DNA of 64,000 nucleotides, taken from assembly GCF_001998865.1 (NCBI RefSeq), contig NZ_CP019607.1:3534001-3598000 (forward strand), written 5' to 3'. The first letter of the stretch is position 1. Each line of letters begins with the position of its first letter. The translations under genes and the position numbers were made by a program. Below, piece after piece: positions 35,241 to 43,863 of the stretch. Under the pieces are notes generated by a model that saw only the letters and a list, made by a program, of their open reading frames with translations, searched no databases and was not told the origin of the DNA. Origin of the DNA: Tessaracoccus flavescens. Its GTDB lineage: Bacteria > Actinomycetota > Actinomycetes > Propionibacteriales > Propionibacteriaceae.

Positions 35241-35969
35241 TCAGCCCTCTGCCTGAGGGACCTGCATCGGCAAAAGGCTGCCTGGTGCCGCGGGGGCGGT
35301 GCCACGCCGCACGACTATGTTGCTGAAGAACTCGAACAGCGCGACCTGCGCCGCCTCGTTCTGCGGCTCGAAGGTGGCCTTGCCCAGCAGGACGCCGCGC
35401 AGCAGCCATCCGGGCCCGGCGACAAGCCAGGTGCGCGACACGTGGGTCGCCGGGTTCCCGTTGGGGTCGGTGACGGGAAGCGCGCGACGCAGCTCGGTGC
35501 CGAACGGTCCCTCGACCAGGGCGATCTGGCCCTTCTGCTGCTGGGTGCCCTTGATGATCTCCTCGCGGATCTCCGGCGCCATCGACGACTTGCTCGGGCC
35601 CGCGAAGGCCGCGATCTCGAGGCCGGACTCGCCGTCGCCGACCAGGATCGACTGGACCTTGTTGCTCTCGCGGTTGACCTGCAGCTGCATGGTCATCCCC
35701 TCGAAGGGGGTGATGATGATGCTGCCGAGGTCGAGCCGCTTGACGTCGTCCTCATCTGCCTCGAGGTCCACCTCGGAGATGTCGAATGGACCCTCCTCGC
35801 GGTCGAAGGCGTCGTCCCACTCTCGGGCCTTCGCCTCGGCCTTGCTGAGCTCGGTCTCGGGCTCGGCCGGCGCTTCTTCTGCCTGTCCGGTGGCCTCCTC
35901 GGCGGTCTCGTCCACGACGACGTCGTCGACGATCTCCTCGGTGTTGCGCTTCTTGCGTCCGAAAATCAC
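35241..35969 (-). CDS. DUF3710 protein
   Basis: 242 residues. An acidic N-terminal region (1-60, very Glu/Asp-rich) precedes a conserved beta-rich domain ([53 protein letters not shown]). Actinobacterial family of unknown function. Its start overlaps the dut stop by four bases. The fixed linkage to dut and an OB-fold protein suggests a nucleic-acid-related role; not demonstrated. Confidence 0.88.
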   Translation of the reverse strand: MIFGRKKRNTEEIVDDVVVDETAEEATGQAEEAPAEPETELSKAEAKAREWDDAFDREEGPFDISEVDLEADEDDVKRLDLGSIIITPFEGMTMQLQVNRESNKVQSILVGDGESGLEIAAFAGPSKSSMAPEIREEIIKGTQQQKGQIALVEGPFGTELRRALPVTDPNGNPATHVSRTWLVAGPGWLLRGVLLGKATFEPQNEAAQVALFEFFSNIVVRRGTAPAAPGSLLPMQVPQAEG

Positions 35970-36421
35970 TGCGTTTCCTCCACGTGTAGGCGGGTGAAAC
36001 CGCCGGTAGAACCATAGCCACCCACACCGCGCACCGTTGCATCGAGCGCCTCCACGGGCACAAACGATGCGTGGACGAACGGCATGATGACCAGTTGGGC
36101 GATCCTGTCGCCCGCCGCGAGTTCGATGGGGACCGCCGGGTCGAGGTTGATCAGGCAGACCCGGATCTCGCCGCGGTAGCCGGAGTCGATGACACCCGGC
36201 GAGTTGACGATGCTGAGACCTGCCCGGGCGGCCAGACCGGACCTGGGGGTGACGAGCCCGACATGTCCCTCGGGGATGGCGAGGCTGACGCCGGTTCCGA
36301 CGAGACGCCGCTCCCCCGGTGCGAGGACGACGTCCTCGGTGGATCGGAGGTCGGCTCCCGCGTCGCCCGGTTGGGCATAGCTGGGGAGTGGCCCGCTCGT
36401 CGTGAGAGTGTCGATGTTCAT
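35966..36421 (-). CDS. dut: Deoxyuridine 5'-triphosphate nucleotidohydrolase
   Basis: 151 residues from the ATG at 36421. Trimeric dUTPase hydrolysing dUTP to dUMP and pyrophosphate, keeping uracil out of DNA. Motif 1 [10 protein letters not shown], motif 2 PRSGLA, motif 3 [11 protein letters not shown] with the catalytic Asp, motif 4 and motif 5 GYGSTGGF are all present. Both ends overlap neighbours by four bases (ATGA), in the order DUF3093-dut-DUF3710-OB protein. Confidence 0.96.
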   Translation of the reverse strand: MNIDTLTTSGPLPSYAQPGDAGADLRSTEDVVLAPGERRLVGTGVSLAIPEGHVGLVTPRSGLAARAGLSIVNSPGVIDSGYRGEIRVCLINLDPAVPIELAAGDRIAQLVIMPFVHASFVPVEALDATVRGVGGYGSTGGFTRLHVEETQ

Positions 36422-36867
36422 GCCACCCTGCTCACCTTCTCGATCGCCGAAGCGAGTTCTCCCGGATGCCTCGTGCTGACCAGCCAGTACGGATGGGGGT
36501 CGTGGGCGTCGGCGAGGTCGACGCGGACGAGGGAGGACAGGAAAGGCCTGGTGAACAGGAAGGCGCGGTGGTCGGCTTCGGGGCCGAGTGCGTTCCGCGC
36601 GGCCTCGCCCTCCAGCGCAGTGGCGCCTGCGATGTACTCGGGCTCGACGCGGTACCGGCCGGCGGCCAGTCCCCTCGCGTCCACCGACACGAGCGTGCGG
36701 CTGTAGGCGAAGAGGGCAAGCACGAGCCCGATGATCAGCAGCACGCTGAAGGCGATCCCGACGCTCGGCTTCACGTAGGCGGTCACGGCGACCGCCATGC
36801 TGGCGGCGAAGGCGACGGCGACCAGCAGCCACCACCAGGGGATGTGAAGGCGTTCCGAATAGGTCAC
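36418..36867 (-). CDS. DUF3093 membrane protein
   Basis: 149 residues with two membrane helices (about 10-30 and 36-55) and a cytosolic domain ([21 protein letters not shown], ending [13 protein letters not shown]). Actinobacterial family of unknown function that leads the dut operon, as in mycobacteria (Rv2698). The cytosolic part has a PH-like look. The stop overlaps the dut start. Confidence 0.88.
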   Translation of the reverse strand: MTYSERLHIPWWWLLVAVAFAASMAVAVTAYVKPSVGIAFSVLLIIGLVLALFAYSRTLVSVDARGLAAGRYRVEPEYIAGATALEGEAARNALGPEADHRAFLFTRPFLSSLVRVDLADAHDPHPYWLVSTRHPGELASAIEKVSRVA

Positions 36868-36929
36868 GAAATCACTCTATCGGGTTGGGCATAATGGATG
36901 ACGATGCGCCTTCAGCGAAAGGAACCCGG

Positions 36930-37223
36930 ATGGCAGTGACCGAGAAACTCATGTGGAAGGTCTACGCCGGCGTCGTCGGCGCCGTGACCACGATCGTCTC
37001 CCAGAAACTGGTGACCAAGATCTGGGAGGCCTCGACGGGCGAGACCCCTCCGGACCCCAACGATCCAGACGTTCCCCTCACCAAGGCCCTGATCTGGGCC
37101 ACCGCGAGCGGCCTCGGCGTCGGCATGACCCAGCTGATCATGAACCGGATGGTGGCGAACCGGTGGGATCGCAACTTCGACCACAAGTCGCCAGGCAAGT
37201 TGCGCAACAAGCTCGACTTGTGA
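36930..37223 (+). CDS. DUF4235 membrane protein
   Basis: 97 residues from the ATG at 36930 (GAAAGGA at 36917-36923); an in-frame ATG at 36885 is less likely because a CATAAT -10 box lies at 36890-36895. Two hydrophobic helices (about 8-25 and 51-72), with a Thr/Pro loop (STGETPPDPNDPDVPL) between and a basic C-terminus. Family common in Actinobacteria, function unknown. Followed by an intrinsic terminator. Confidence 0.82.
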   Translation: MAVTEKLMWKVYAGVVGAVTTIVSQKLVTKIWEASTGETPPDPNDPDVPLTKALIWATASGLGVGMTQLIMNRMVANRWDRNFDHKSPGKLRNKLDL

Positions 37224-37246
37224 GCCGATCGGCACTTGGAGCCGAA

Positions 37247-37276
37247 GAAACCGGCGGGATCTCTCCCGCCGGTTTC
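37247..37276. terminator. Bidirectional terminator
   Basis: A 13-base perfect stem GAAACCGGCGGGA/TCCCGCCGGTTTC with loop TCTC, between the convergent DUF4235 and DUF4193 genes. Confidence 0.88.
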
Positions 37277-37292
37277 ATCGTCGTACCCCGTA

Positions 37293-37589
37293 TCAGACGC
37301 AGTCGACGCAGTACTTGTCGTTACCGCGCGTCTCCGCCAGCTGGCTCGTCGACTTCACGAGGAAGCACGAGGCGCAGGTGAACTCGTTGGCCTGCCGAGG
37401 CAGCACGCGAACCGTCAGTTCCTCGTGCGACAGGTCCGCCCCGGGCAGTTCGAAAGATTCGGCCGCTTCGACCTCGTCCTCGTCGACCTTCCCCGAGTTC
37501 TTGTCGTTCCGGCGCGACTTGAGTTCTTCGAGCGAGTCCTCGCTCATCTCCTCTTCGGTCTTGCGGGGTGCATCGTAATCAGTTGCCAT
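37293..37589 (-). CDS. DUF4193 zinc-ribbon-like protein
   Basis: 98 residues from the ATG at 37589 (AAAGGA upstream). Acidic N-terminal two thirds (MATDYDAPRKTEEEMSEDSL...) and a C-terminal pair of CxxC motifs (FTCASC...YCVDCV) expected to bind zinc. Universal in Actinobacteria, related to mycobacterial Rv2699c and RbpA-adjacent small proteins; role unknown. The longer open frame upstream is the shadow of sepH. Confidence 0.9.
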   Translation of the reverse strand: MATDYDAPRKTEEEMSEDSLEELKSRRNDKNSGKVDEDEVEAAESFELPGADLSHEELTVRVLPRQANEFTCASCFLVKSTSQLAETRGNDKYCVDCV

Positions 37590-37767
37590 CCTGAACTGTC
37601 CTTTCTTCGCCGCGACCGCACATGTGTACCACATCGCGAGCCTGCCGCGCGCACCGGCCCACCACTTGTCACGCCCCATTGTGCAACCCCACCCAAGCGC
37701 CTGCAGCATGTCGATGTGGGGCGCTGGTAAGTTGTGCCCAATCACTACCGCACATGGACGAGGAATC

Positions 37768-38730
37768 ATGGACAACGCTCTGACCCCCCGGGAGATCCAG
37801 GCTCGGATCCGATCGGGCGCATCAGTCGACGATGTCGCAAGCGAATCGGGCATGGAAGTCGAGCACATCGAGGCCTTCGCGGGTCCGGTGCTTGCCGAAC
37901 GCGAACACATCGCCGGCGCGGCGCAGACGGCGACGGTCCGCCGCCGCGGTGAGGCGGGCAGCCACCGCCGCCTCGGCGACCTGATCACCCAGCGGCTCCG
38001 CTCCCGCGGCATCGACGCTGAGGGCGTCGAGTGGGACGCGTGGCGCCAGTCCGACCTCAAGTGGCGCGTGAGCGCGCACCTCAAGGGCGACGAGGAAGCG
38101 CGCGAGGCGGAGTTCATCTTCGACCCGAAGGCACGCTTCTCCATCGCCCACAACGCCGACGCCCGGTGGATGATCGGTGAGGAACTCCCAGGGGCGCGCC
38201 CCGAGGAGGAGAACACCGTCGACTTCGACGATGAACTCGCGCTGGTGCGCGCCGTCAGCCAGCCCGGACCGGAGACCCCCGGCGACGACGTGCCCGCCTC
38301 GGAGCTGATGCATGAGGGCAACGAGGACACCTCTCAGCTCGACCGCCTCTACGACATGCTGAGCGGCATCAGCGAGGACTCGGTGCGCATCTACACCGGC
38401 ATCCTCGACCCGGTGCTCTACGACGCCACCGGCACGCAGCCCGGGGCGGAACACGAGGACTGGGGCGACGAGGCGGACGAGCCCACCCGCAAGGTCTTCC
38501 TGGAGGACGAGGAGCCCGAGGAGGACCGCGAGCCGGAGCCCGAGGCCTCCCCCGAGCCGGCCTCGGCCGAGCCGGAACCCGCGCAGCCGGAACCCGAGCC
38601 GACCGAGCCGCAGCAGGACGCCCTCGTCGAGACCGATGAGGAGCCGAAGAAGGCCCCGAAGTCGCGCAAGCGCAGGGCAAAGGTCCCCTCCTGGGACGAG
38701 ATCATGTTCGGCGGCCCGACGGGCAAATGA
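37768..38730 (+). CDS. sepH: Septation protein SepH
   Basis: 320 residues. SepH binds FtsZ and promotes Z-ring assembly in Actinobacteria. The N-terminal DUF3071 domain (1-165) contains a helix-turn-helix (PREIQARIRSGASVDDVASESGMEVEHIEAFAGPVLAERE) and WRQSDLKWRVSAHL. The C-terminal half is disordered, with an acidic/Pro-Glu repeat stretch (about 235-300), and ends in a basic motif and the conserved AKVPSWDEIMFG box. ATG at 37768 follows GACGAGGA. Conserved neighbour of DUF4193. Confidence 0.92.
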   Translation: MDNALTPREIQARIRSGASVDDVASESGMEVEHIEAFAGPVLAEREHIAGAAQTATVRRRGEAGSHRRLGDLITQRLRSRGIDAEGVEWDAWRQSDLKWRVSAHLKGDEEAREAEFIFDPKARFSIAHNADARWMIGEELPGARPEEENTVDFDDELALVRAVSQPGPETPGDDVPASELMHEGNEDTSQLDRLYDMLSGISEDSVRIYTGILDPVLYDATGTQPGAEHEDWGDEADEPTRKVFLEDEEPEEDREPEPEASPEPASAEPEPAQPEPEPTEPQQDALVETDEEPKKAPKSRKRRAKVPSWDEIMFGGPTGK

Positions 38731-38941
38731 CCCGACGGATGGCCATCCGGTACGTCCAGCGACCGTCGACCACCTCGTTGCCTGAGGCGCTCACGACGCC
38801 CCCGCTCGCGGGGAGGGCGAGATTGACGCCATCGGCGGCAGAGCTGACCACCGGCGTCACGGCGGTCAGCAGCCCGCCGAGCCCGACGGCGCCGGCTGCC
38901 GTCACAGCCACCACACGGCGGCTTCTTCGTTGCAGATGCAT
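38702..38941 (-). pseudogene. Truncated secreted protein remnant (signal peptide plus start of F5/8-type domain)
   Basis: 79 codons. RRSRRVVAVTAAGAVGLG... followed by VVSSAADG is a credible signal peptide. The mature start NLALPASGGVVSASGNEVVDGRWT resembles the opening of a discoidin (F5/8 type C) carbohydrate-binding domain, then the frame ends. It overlaps the 3' end of sepH by 29 bases. Likely the surviving 5' scrap of a lost surface glycosidase. Confidence 0.35.
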
Positions 38942-39071
38942 GGGGACCCGCTGTCAGGGGGCGCCGCCCCTTCACGGCACCGTGGCCCCGATGCTGGCGG
39001 TTCACACGCTCTTTGACAACGTCTTCGCCCCGGATGACCAAGTCGACTGCGCGGTTGTCAGGCGGCGTGGC
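38942..39071. other. Intergenic stretch, nothing recognised
   Basis: Between the remnant and the thymidine kinase stop. No gene or clear RNA structure seen. With the remnant, 38731-39071 is a 341-base gap between intact genes. Confidence 0.4.
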
Positions 39072-39722
39072 TCAGAAATTGTCGGGATCGAAGGGAAGCG
39101 GATCCGGCGAGAGGGTCGCCTTCGCCCGCGTCGCCGTCATCCGGCGACGGTGATGCGCCCGGCACAGCACCTCATAACGCACTTCGCCTCCGGTGACCGT
39201 GTCGCCGACGACCACCTGCGTCCCCTCGGTGACCATGATTCCGTCGAGCGTGCGCGCGTTGTGGGTTCCACGCGCCCCACACCAGCACAGCGGTCCGAGC
39301 GGCAGCGACTCGATCCTGTCTGCCAGCTCGATCAGCCTCTGCGATCCGGGAAAGAGATGGGTCCGGAAGTCGGAGAGGATGCCGAACGCGTAGACGTCCA
39401 ACTGCAGCTCGTCTGCGATGCGGGCCAACTGGTCGACCTGCTCGGGTGAGTAGAACTGCGCCTCGTCGCACACGATGTAGTCGACCCGCTTGCCGGTGGT
39501 CAGCTCGCCGATGATGAAGCGCCAGAAGTCGAACTCCGGGTCGATCTCGATCGCCTCGGCGCTCAGGCCCAGCCGCGACGTGATCCTGCCCTCCCCCGCA
39601 CGGTCAAGGGAGGTGAAGATGCGCCCCTTCCGGCCATGGGTGGACTGGGTGTAGTCGAGCTGCAGGGCCAGCGTCGACTTTCCACAGTCCATCGGTCCGG
39701 TGTGGAAGACGAGTTCAGCCAC
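39072..39722 (-). CDS. tdk: Thymidine kinase, type II
   Basis: 216 residues. Salvage phosphorylation of thymidine with ATP. Walker A GPMDCGKST (9-17), Walker B/catalytic VCDEAQF with Glu87, lasso-loop Cys pair (LCWCGARGTHNAR) and a C-terminal Cys/His (LCRAHH) for the structural zinc. Length normal. Its start overlaps the glycosyltransferase gene by eight bases, placing it last in a four-gene operon. Confidence 0.95.
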   Translation of the reverse strand: MAELVFHTGPMDCGKSTLALQLDYTQSTHGRKGRIFTSLDRAGEGRITSRLGLSAEAIEIDPEFDFWRFIIGELTTGKRVDYIVCDEAQFYSPEQVDQLARIADELQLDVYAFGILSDFRTHLFPGSQRLIELADRIESLPLGPLCWCGARGTHNARTLDGIMVTEGTQVVVGDTVTGGEVRYEVLCRAHHRRRMTATRAKATLSPDPLPFDPDNF

Positions 39723-40956
39723 GCGTCGCCTTTCGTTCGATGAGGTCGTTGTAGGCGGCCACGTACCGCTCCGCGGTGCGTTCGGGGCTCAGATCGGGCA
39801 GCAGTTTGGCAGAAGCCGACGACATCGCGCGACGTCGCTGCGGATCCATCAGGGTCCGGAACCCGTTGGCCATCGAGGAGACGTCTGGCCCGGTCAGCAG
39901 TGACGCGTCGGCAGACGTGCCGACCGTCAGGCGGGCGTCGCAGTACATCACGGGCAGGCCTGCCGCGACGGCCTCCGAGATCACGAGGGCCTGCGAGTCG
40001 AAACGGTAGGAGCTGAGCACTAGGGCATCCGCGTTGACCAGCTCGTAGGCGATGGCCTGCAGCGACGAGAGATGCCATCGGAAGTCGATGTTGTCGGCTC
40101 CCTCGGCGAGCCGCTTGAGGACATCGCGCTGGTCGCCGTCACCGACGATCACCAGTTCGGCGTCGGGCAGGTCGGCCGACCGGAACGCCTTGATCAGCAC
40201 GTCGAGGCGCTTCTCCTTCGCGAGCCGGCCGATGGACAGGAATCTCACCTTCTCGTCGCCGCGCTCCCTCGGCGCCGCATCGATCGCGTCCTTCATGCCG
40301 CGGTTGTAGCCGGTTGGCACGACGTAGCTGGGCAGCGGATCGCCTGCCGCCTCGTCGATCAGGTCACGCATGAACGGCGACGGCACGGTGTACGCGTCGA
40401 CCCGCTGCGCGATCTGCGCGAACGACTTCCAGTCGAAGCGCGCCGCGAGTCCCCCGGTCTCACGGCGGGCGGAGGGCAGCCGGGTGGCGGCGGTGTCGAT
40501 CTGTTTCGCCGCCCGCAGCGCCGGGAGCACGAGCAGGAGGTAGCTCAGGGTGCCGAAGATGGAGCCGCGCACCGTCTGGTGGGTGCCTGCGATGTTGGCG
40601 TGGAAGGTGTGCAGGTGTGGGATGTTCTGCAGCTGGGCCAGCCTGGACCCGAGGACGAGCGCGCCGCGTTCGGTCTGGCTGTGCACGATGTCGAAGCGCC
40701 CTGCTGCGGAGATCAGGCGCGCCCTCCGGTCGGAACAGTGCAGCACGCTCAGATGGGCGGGCAGCCCTTCGAGATAGATCGTCGGGCACTCGATGATCCT
40801 GCCGAGCCGTGGCTTCTGCAGGTGCCGGTCCGGAGCGATCAGGGTGACCTCGTGGCCAAGGGCCGTGAGCTCCTCGAGCTGGGTCTGGACCGATCGTCCG
40901 ATTCCTCCCGAGGCGGGGAAGAAGTCGTCGATGATGACGGCGACGCGTAGGCTCAC
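39715..40956 (-). CDS. GT4-type glycosyltransferase
   Basis: 413 residues from the GTG at 40956 (GTGA overlap with the upstream stop); the frame above that is a shadow. Family 4 GT-B fold: VAVIIDDFFPASGGIGRSVQTQLEEL opening, HSQTERGAL, and the C-terminal nucleotide-sugar domain with FLSIGRLAKEKRLDVLIKAF and the E-x7-E-like SQALVISEAVAAGLPV. Likely transfers a hexose in glycolipid or cell-wall synthesis; acceptor unknown. Confidence 0.9.
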   Translation of the reverse strand: MSLRVAVIIDDFFPASGGIGRSVQTQLEELTALGHEVTLIAPDRHLQKPRLGRIIECPTIYLEGLPAHLSVLHCSDRRARLISAAGRFDIVHSQTERGALVLGSRLAQLQNIPHLHTFHANIAGTHQTVRGSIFGTLSYLLLVLPALRAAKQIDTAATRLPSARRETGGLAARFDWKSFAQIAQRVDAYTVPSPFMRDLIDEAAGDPLPSYVVPTGYNRGMKDAIDAAPRERGDEKVRFLSIGRLAKEKRLDVLIKAFRSADLPDAELVIVGDGDQRDVLKRLAEGADNIDFRWHLSSLQAIAYELVNADALVLSSYRFDSQALVISEAVAAGLPVMYCDARLTVGTSADASLLTGPDVSSMANGFRTLMDPQRRRAMSSASAKLLPDLSPERTAERYVAAYNDLIERKATRG

Positions 40957-42068
40957 CGCACGCCACCGAAGACGAGAAGCGGGACCTCCATCTCGGCAGC
41001 CGTCAACGATCCGTGCATCCCGACGAGGGAGAACTCCCCAGGCGTGCCGACGCTCATCGCCGCGTGGTCGGCGGTCATGGCCGCCACCACGTCGCCGATG
41101 CGGGCCTCGCTCATGGACGTCACCTGCGGGCCGAACCATCCCGCCTCGATAGCCTCCTCGCGGCGCAGCACCGCGGCGCGTTCGCCGAGCACCGAGCCCC
41201 AGGCCCAGGCCGTTGCGCCGGGGTCGTCGCTGTAGATGTGCCTGAAGCGTGGTTCGCCACCAAGCGCCGTATACCCCGCAAGGCGCGGCTCCTCCTCGAC
41301 GACGAGACGGCTCTCCTGCGGGACGTTGACCATGCCGTGATCGCCCGTGACAAGCAGGCACACGCCCTCTGGGAGCAGGTCGACCAGGCGAGCCACCATG
41401 TCGTCGACCGAGGCGAGCCGGTCGAGCCACTGCCAGGAGCCGACCCCGTAGCCGTGTCCGTCATGGTCGAGCATCCGCTCGTAGCAGTAGACGACGTCGG
41501 AGGCAAGGAGCGCATCGGTGACGAGCGAGGCGAAGTGGTCCGGGTCGCCCTCTGCCGAGACCGGGAAGTGCGTGGTGCCGGCGAAGGCGATCCTGGTCAG
41601 GGCGCTGCCCGCGAACCGGTCGAGGGTGACGGCGGCGCTCGGCCGCCCGATGCTGGCCAGCCGTTGGAAGATCGTGGGGGTCTGGGCGAAGCTCGCGATG
41701 TCGCTCGGGCCGCCGTCCCAGGTGAGGGCGTTGATGACCCTCCCGACGCTTGGTTCGAGGAACGTGTAGCCGGCCACCCCGTGCTCCCCGGTCGGCACAC
41801 CCGTGCCGAGCGAGGTCAGCGACGTCGCCGTCGTGGACGGGACGGAGCACGTCAGCCGGGCGGCACCCACCATGGCCGGGGCCATCGTCTCGGCATGGTC
41901 GCCATGCTCGAGCAGCTGGTGCCAGCCGAGACCGTCGACGAGAAGGACCACGTACTGGCGTGCCCTTGGCAGGTCGATCACCGGCTCCTCGTCGGTGAGC
42001 CGGGACACCACGCTCGGGATCACGTTGATGAGCGCGAGGTCCTGGTAGCGCGGCTCGACGAACTGCAT
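40953..42068 (-). CDS. Alkaline-phosphatase-superfamily phosphodiesterase/pyrophosphatase
   Basis: 371 residues. Nucleotide pyrophosphatase/phosphodiesterase type: metal site VVLLVDGLGW, nucleophile Thr in CSVPSTTATSLTSLGTG, DHDGHGYG and TGDHGMVNVP supply the remaining metal ligands. No signal peptide, so cytosolic. Common neighbour of DUF5998 in Actinobacteria. Start shares one base with the upstream stop (TGATG). Confidence 0.9.
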   Translation of the reverse strand: MQFVEPRYQDLALINVIPSVVSRLTDEEPVIDLPRARQYVVLLVDGLGWHQLLEHGDHAETMAPAMVGAARLTCSVPSTTATSLTSLGTGVPTGEHGVAGYTFLEPSVGRVINALTWDGGPSDIASFAQTPTIFQRLASIGRPSAAVTLDRFAGSALTRIAFAGTTHFPVSAEGDPDHFASLVTDALLASDVVYCYERMLDHDGHGYGVGSWQWLDRLASVDDMVARLVDLLPEGVCLLVTGDHGMVNVPQESRLVVEEEPRLAGYTALGGEPRFRHIYSDDPGATAWAWGSVLGERAAVLRREEAIEAGWFGPQVTSMSEARIGDVVAAMTADHAAMSVGTPGEFSLVGMHGSLTAAEMEVPLLVFGGVR

Positions 42069-42631
42069 CAGCCGACCGCGCCCTGCAGCCGCAGCCCGAA
42101 GGCGACGAGGCGACGCGTGTTGTCGCCGTCGACCTGGCTGCTCATACGCACGGTGATGTCGTCCGGCTGGACCACCCCCGTGTAGCCGTGGTCGGCCTCG
42201 CAGGTCGGGTCCTCGCAGGCGGCCGGACCGAGATCGAGCCTGCGGGCGGCACCCCAGACGATCGAGACCCAGGCCTCGCTGAGCGAGTCGAGCTTCTCCG
42301 GGTCACTCAGGGCCCGGGTGACGACGACCGAGTCGACAGAGCGCAGGGCGACGGCCTCGACGGTCGACAGCGCCTCGGGCCTGCCTCCCTCTCCTTCGTC
42401 CACATGGCAGATGACAAGCAGCCGGGAGGTCCGCACCAGGACGGTGATGTGACGGTGCAGCTCGCGACCTGCGAAGGTCGCCTCATGCTGGACGAGGTAG
42501 TCGAGCACCTCCCGCCCACCGAGCCCCATCTCGACGGTCTCCGCCACGAGTGAGGGGTAGAACCCGCAGGTCTGGATCTCCTGGACAAGCTCGGCCGGAA
42601 GGGTCGAGTTGAAGTTGGCGGACTGACTCAC
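42068..42631 (-). CDS. DUF5998 protein
   Basis: 187 residues from a GTG preceded six bases earlier by CATTAT, consistent with a leaderless transcript. Actinobacterial family, function unknown. Blocks VETVEMGLGGREVLDYLVQHEATFAGRELHRH and PDDITVRMSSQVDG match the family. Contains CEDPTC, a possible metal or redox pair. First gene of the operon with the phosphodiesterase, glycosyltransferase and thymidine kinase. Confidence 0.85.
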   Translation of the reverse strand: MSQSANFNSTLPAELVQEIQTCGFYPSLVAETVEMGLGGREVLDYLVQHEATFAGRELHRHITVLVRTSRLLVICHVDEGEGGRPEALSTVEAVALRSVDSVVVTRALSDPEKLDSLSEAWVSIVWGAARRLDLGPAACEDPTCEADHGYTGVVQPDDITVRMSSQVDGDNTRRLVAFGLRLQGAVG

Positions 42632-42637
42632 CCGTCC

Positions 42638-42643
42638 ATAATG
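42638..42643 (-). promoter_or_regulatory. DUF5998 operon -10 box
   Basis: CATTAT on the minus strand, six bases before the GTG start, implies transcription starts at or beside the start codon. The divergent App1-like gene starts at 42669, so both promoters share this 37-base gap (TAGGTT at 42655-42660 is the candidate for the other strand). Confidence 0.5.
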
Positions 42644-42668
42644 TCATGGCTGCGTTAGGTTTAGAGCC

Positions 42669-43721
42669 ATGCCCTCGCGCCTCTTCATCGCATCCCGCAT
42701 CGAAGACCGACTCAACCGTCTCGCCAACCGGTTCCTCGGCAGACGTGGCTGGCAGGAGTCGATCGTCGCCTTCACCGGATACGGAACCACGGAGCAGCTG
42801 CGCGTCCTCGCCCGCGTCGTGCTGCGTCCCTCCGAGGATCTCGGCATCGTGCAGGCCGCCCAGGCCCTGATGTACCGCCGCGGCTGGCGCAACTTCATGA
42901 ACGCCGCGAAGCCGGGAGCACAGGTCACCGTCGTGATCGGCGAGACCCGCATCCCGGTCGAGGCGGACCGCGGCGGCTACATCGACGTCCGGGTCAGGAA
43001 CCCTGGGCTTCCCGCGGGCTGGCACACGGTCACGCTGGAGGGCGCGGGAGGATCGTCGACACTTGTCAACATCCAGGTGATCGGAGACGACGTCACCTTC
43101 GGCATCGTGAGCGACATCGACGACACCATTTTGTCCACGCTGCTTCCCCGTCCCTTCATGGCGGCGTGGAACTCGTTCATCCTCACCGAACAGGCAAGGC
43201 AGGCCGTCCCGGGGATGGCACGGCTCTACCAGCAGCTGCTCGGGGCCCACCCCGGCTCCCCCATCATCTTCATCTCCACCGGGGCCTGGAACACCTATCC
43301 GATGATCCAGCGCTTCGCCGCACGGCACGGCATCCCGCAGGGCGCGATGCTGCTGACGGACTGGGGCCCGACCCAGACGGGCTGGTTCCGCAGCGGCACC
43401 GACCACAAGCGGCGGTCCCTGCGCGAACTGGCCAGGGATCTGCCCAACATCCGCTGGCTGCTGGTCGGCGACGACGGGCAGCACGATCCCGATCTCTACG
43501 CGGAGTTCGCGACCCTGCAGCCCGAGCATGTGCGGGCGCGCGCCATCCGGCAGCTCAGCCCCGGCGAGCACACGCTCGCGCACGGCCTCCCGATGGAGGT
43601 CGAGTCCGATCAACGCTGGGAGCCGGACATCGCCCCGGAGGTCCGCGCCCCCGACGGCGACGGCCTTGGCGAGGAGCTCGCAGCACTCTGCAGCCCGACA
43701 CAGCACGACGCTCAGCGGTAA
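42669..43721 (+). CDS. App1-like phosphatase (DUF2183)
   Basis: 350 residues. HAD-like phosphatidate phosphatase domain of the yeast App1 type in the C-terminal half: catalytic SDIDDTI (Asp149, Asp151), ISTGAWNTY, TDWGPTQTGWFRSG..HK and LVGDDGQHDPDLY. The N-terminal half (about 30-140) is a beta-rich lead-in (VAFTGYGT, VRVLARVVL-type) typical of bacterial members. No signal peptide. Physiological substrate in bacteria not established. Confidence 0.88.
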   Translation: MPSRLFIASRIEDRLNRLANRFLGRRGWQESIVAFTGYGTTEQLRVLARVVLRPSEDLGIVQAAQALMYRRGWRNFMNAAKPGAQVTVVIGETRIPVEADRGGYIDVRVRNPGLPAGWHTVTLEGAGGSSTLVNIQVIGDDVTFGIVSDIDDTILSTLLPRPFMAAWNSFILTEQARQAVPGMARLYQQLLGAHPGSPIIFISTGAWNTYPMIQRFAARHGIPQGAMLLTDWGPTQTGWFRSGTDHKRRSLRELARDLPNIRWLLVGDDGQHDPDLYAEFATLQPEHVRARAIRQLSPGEHTLAHGLPMEVESDQRWEPDIAPEVRAPDGDGLGEELAALCSPTQHDAQR

Positions 43722-43863
43722 TTCCGCCTGCACGGGCTAAACTCCCCAGGTTGCGAGCCGTCGATGGCCCGCCCTGCGGACCTCCCGGTCGCGCCCGCCG
43801 CCCGGCCAGCCGGGTCGCGGCAGGATCGCAACGAACCTCAACGTCACAGCACTAGGAGTCCAC

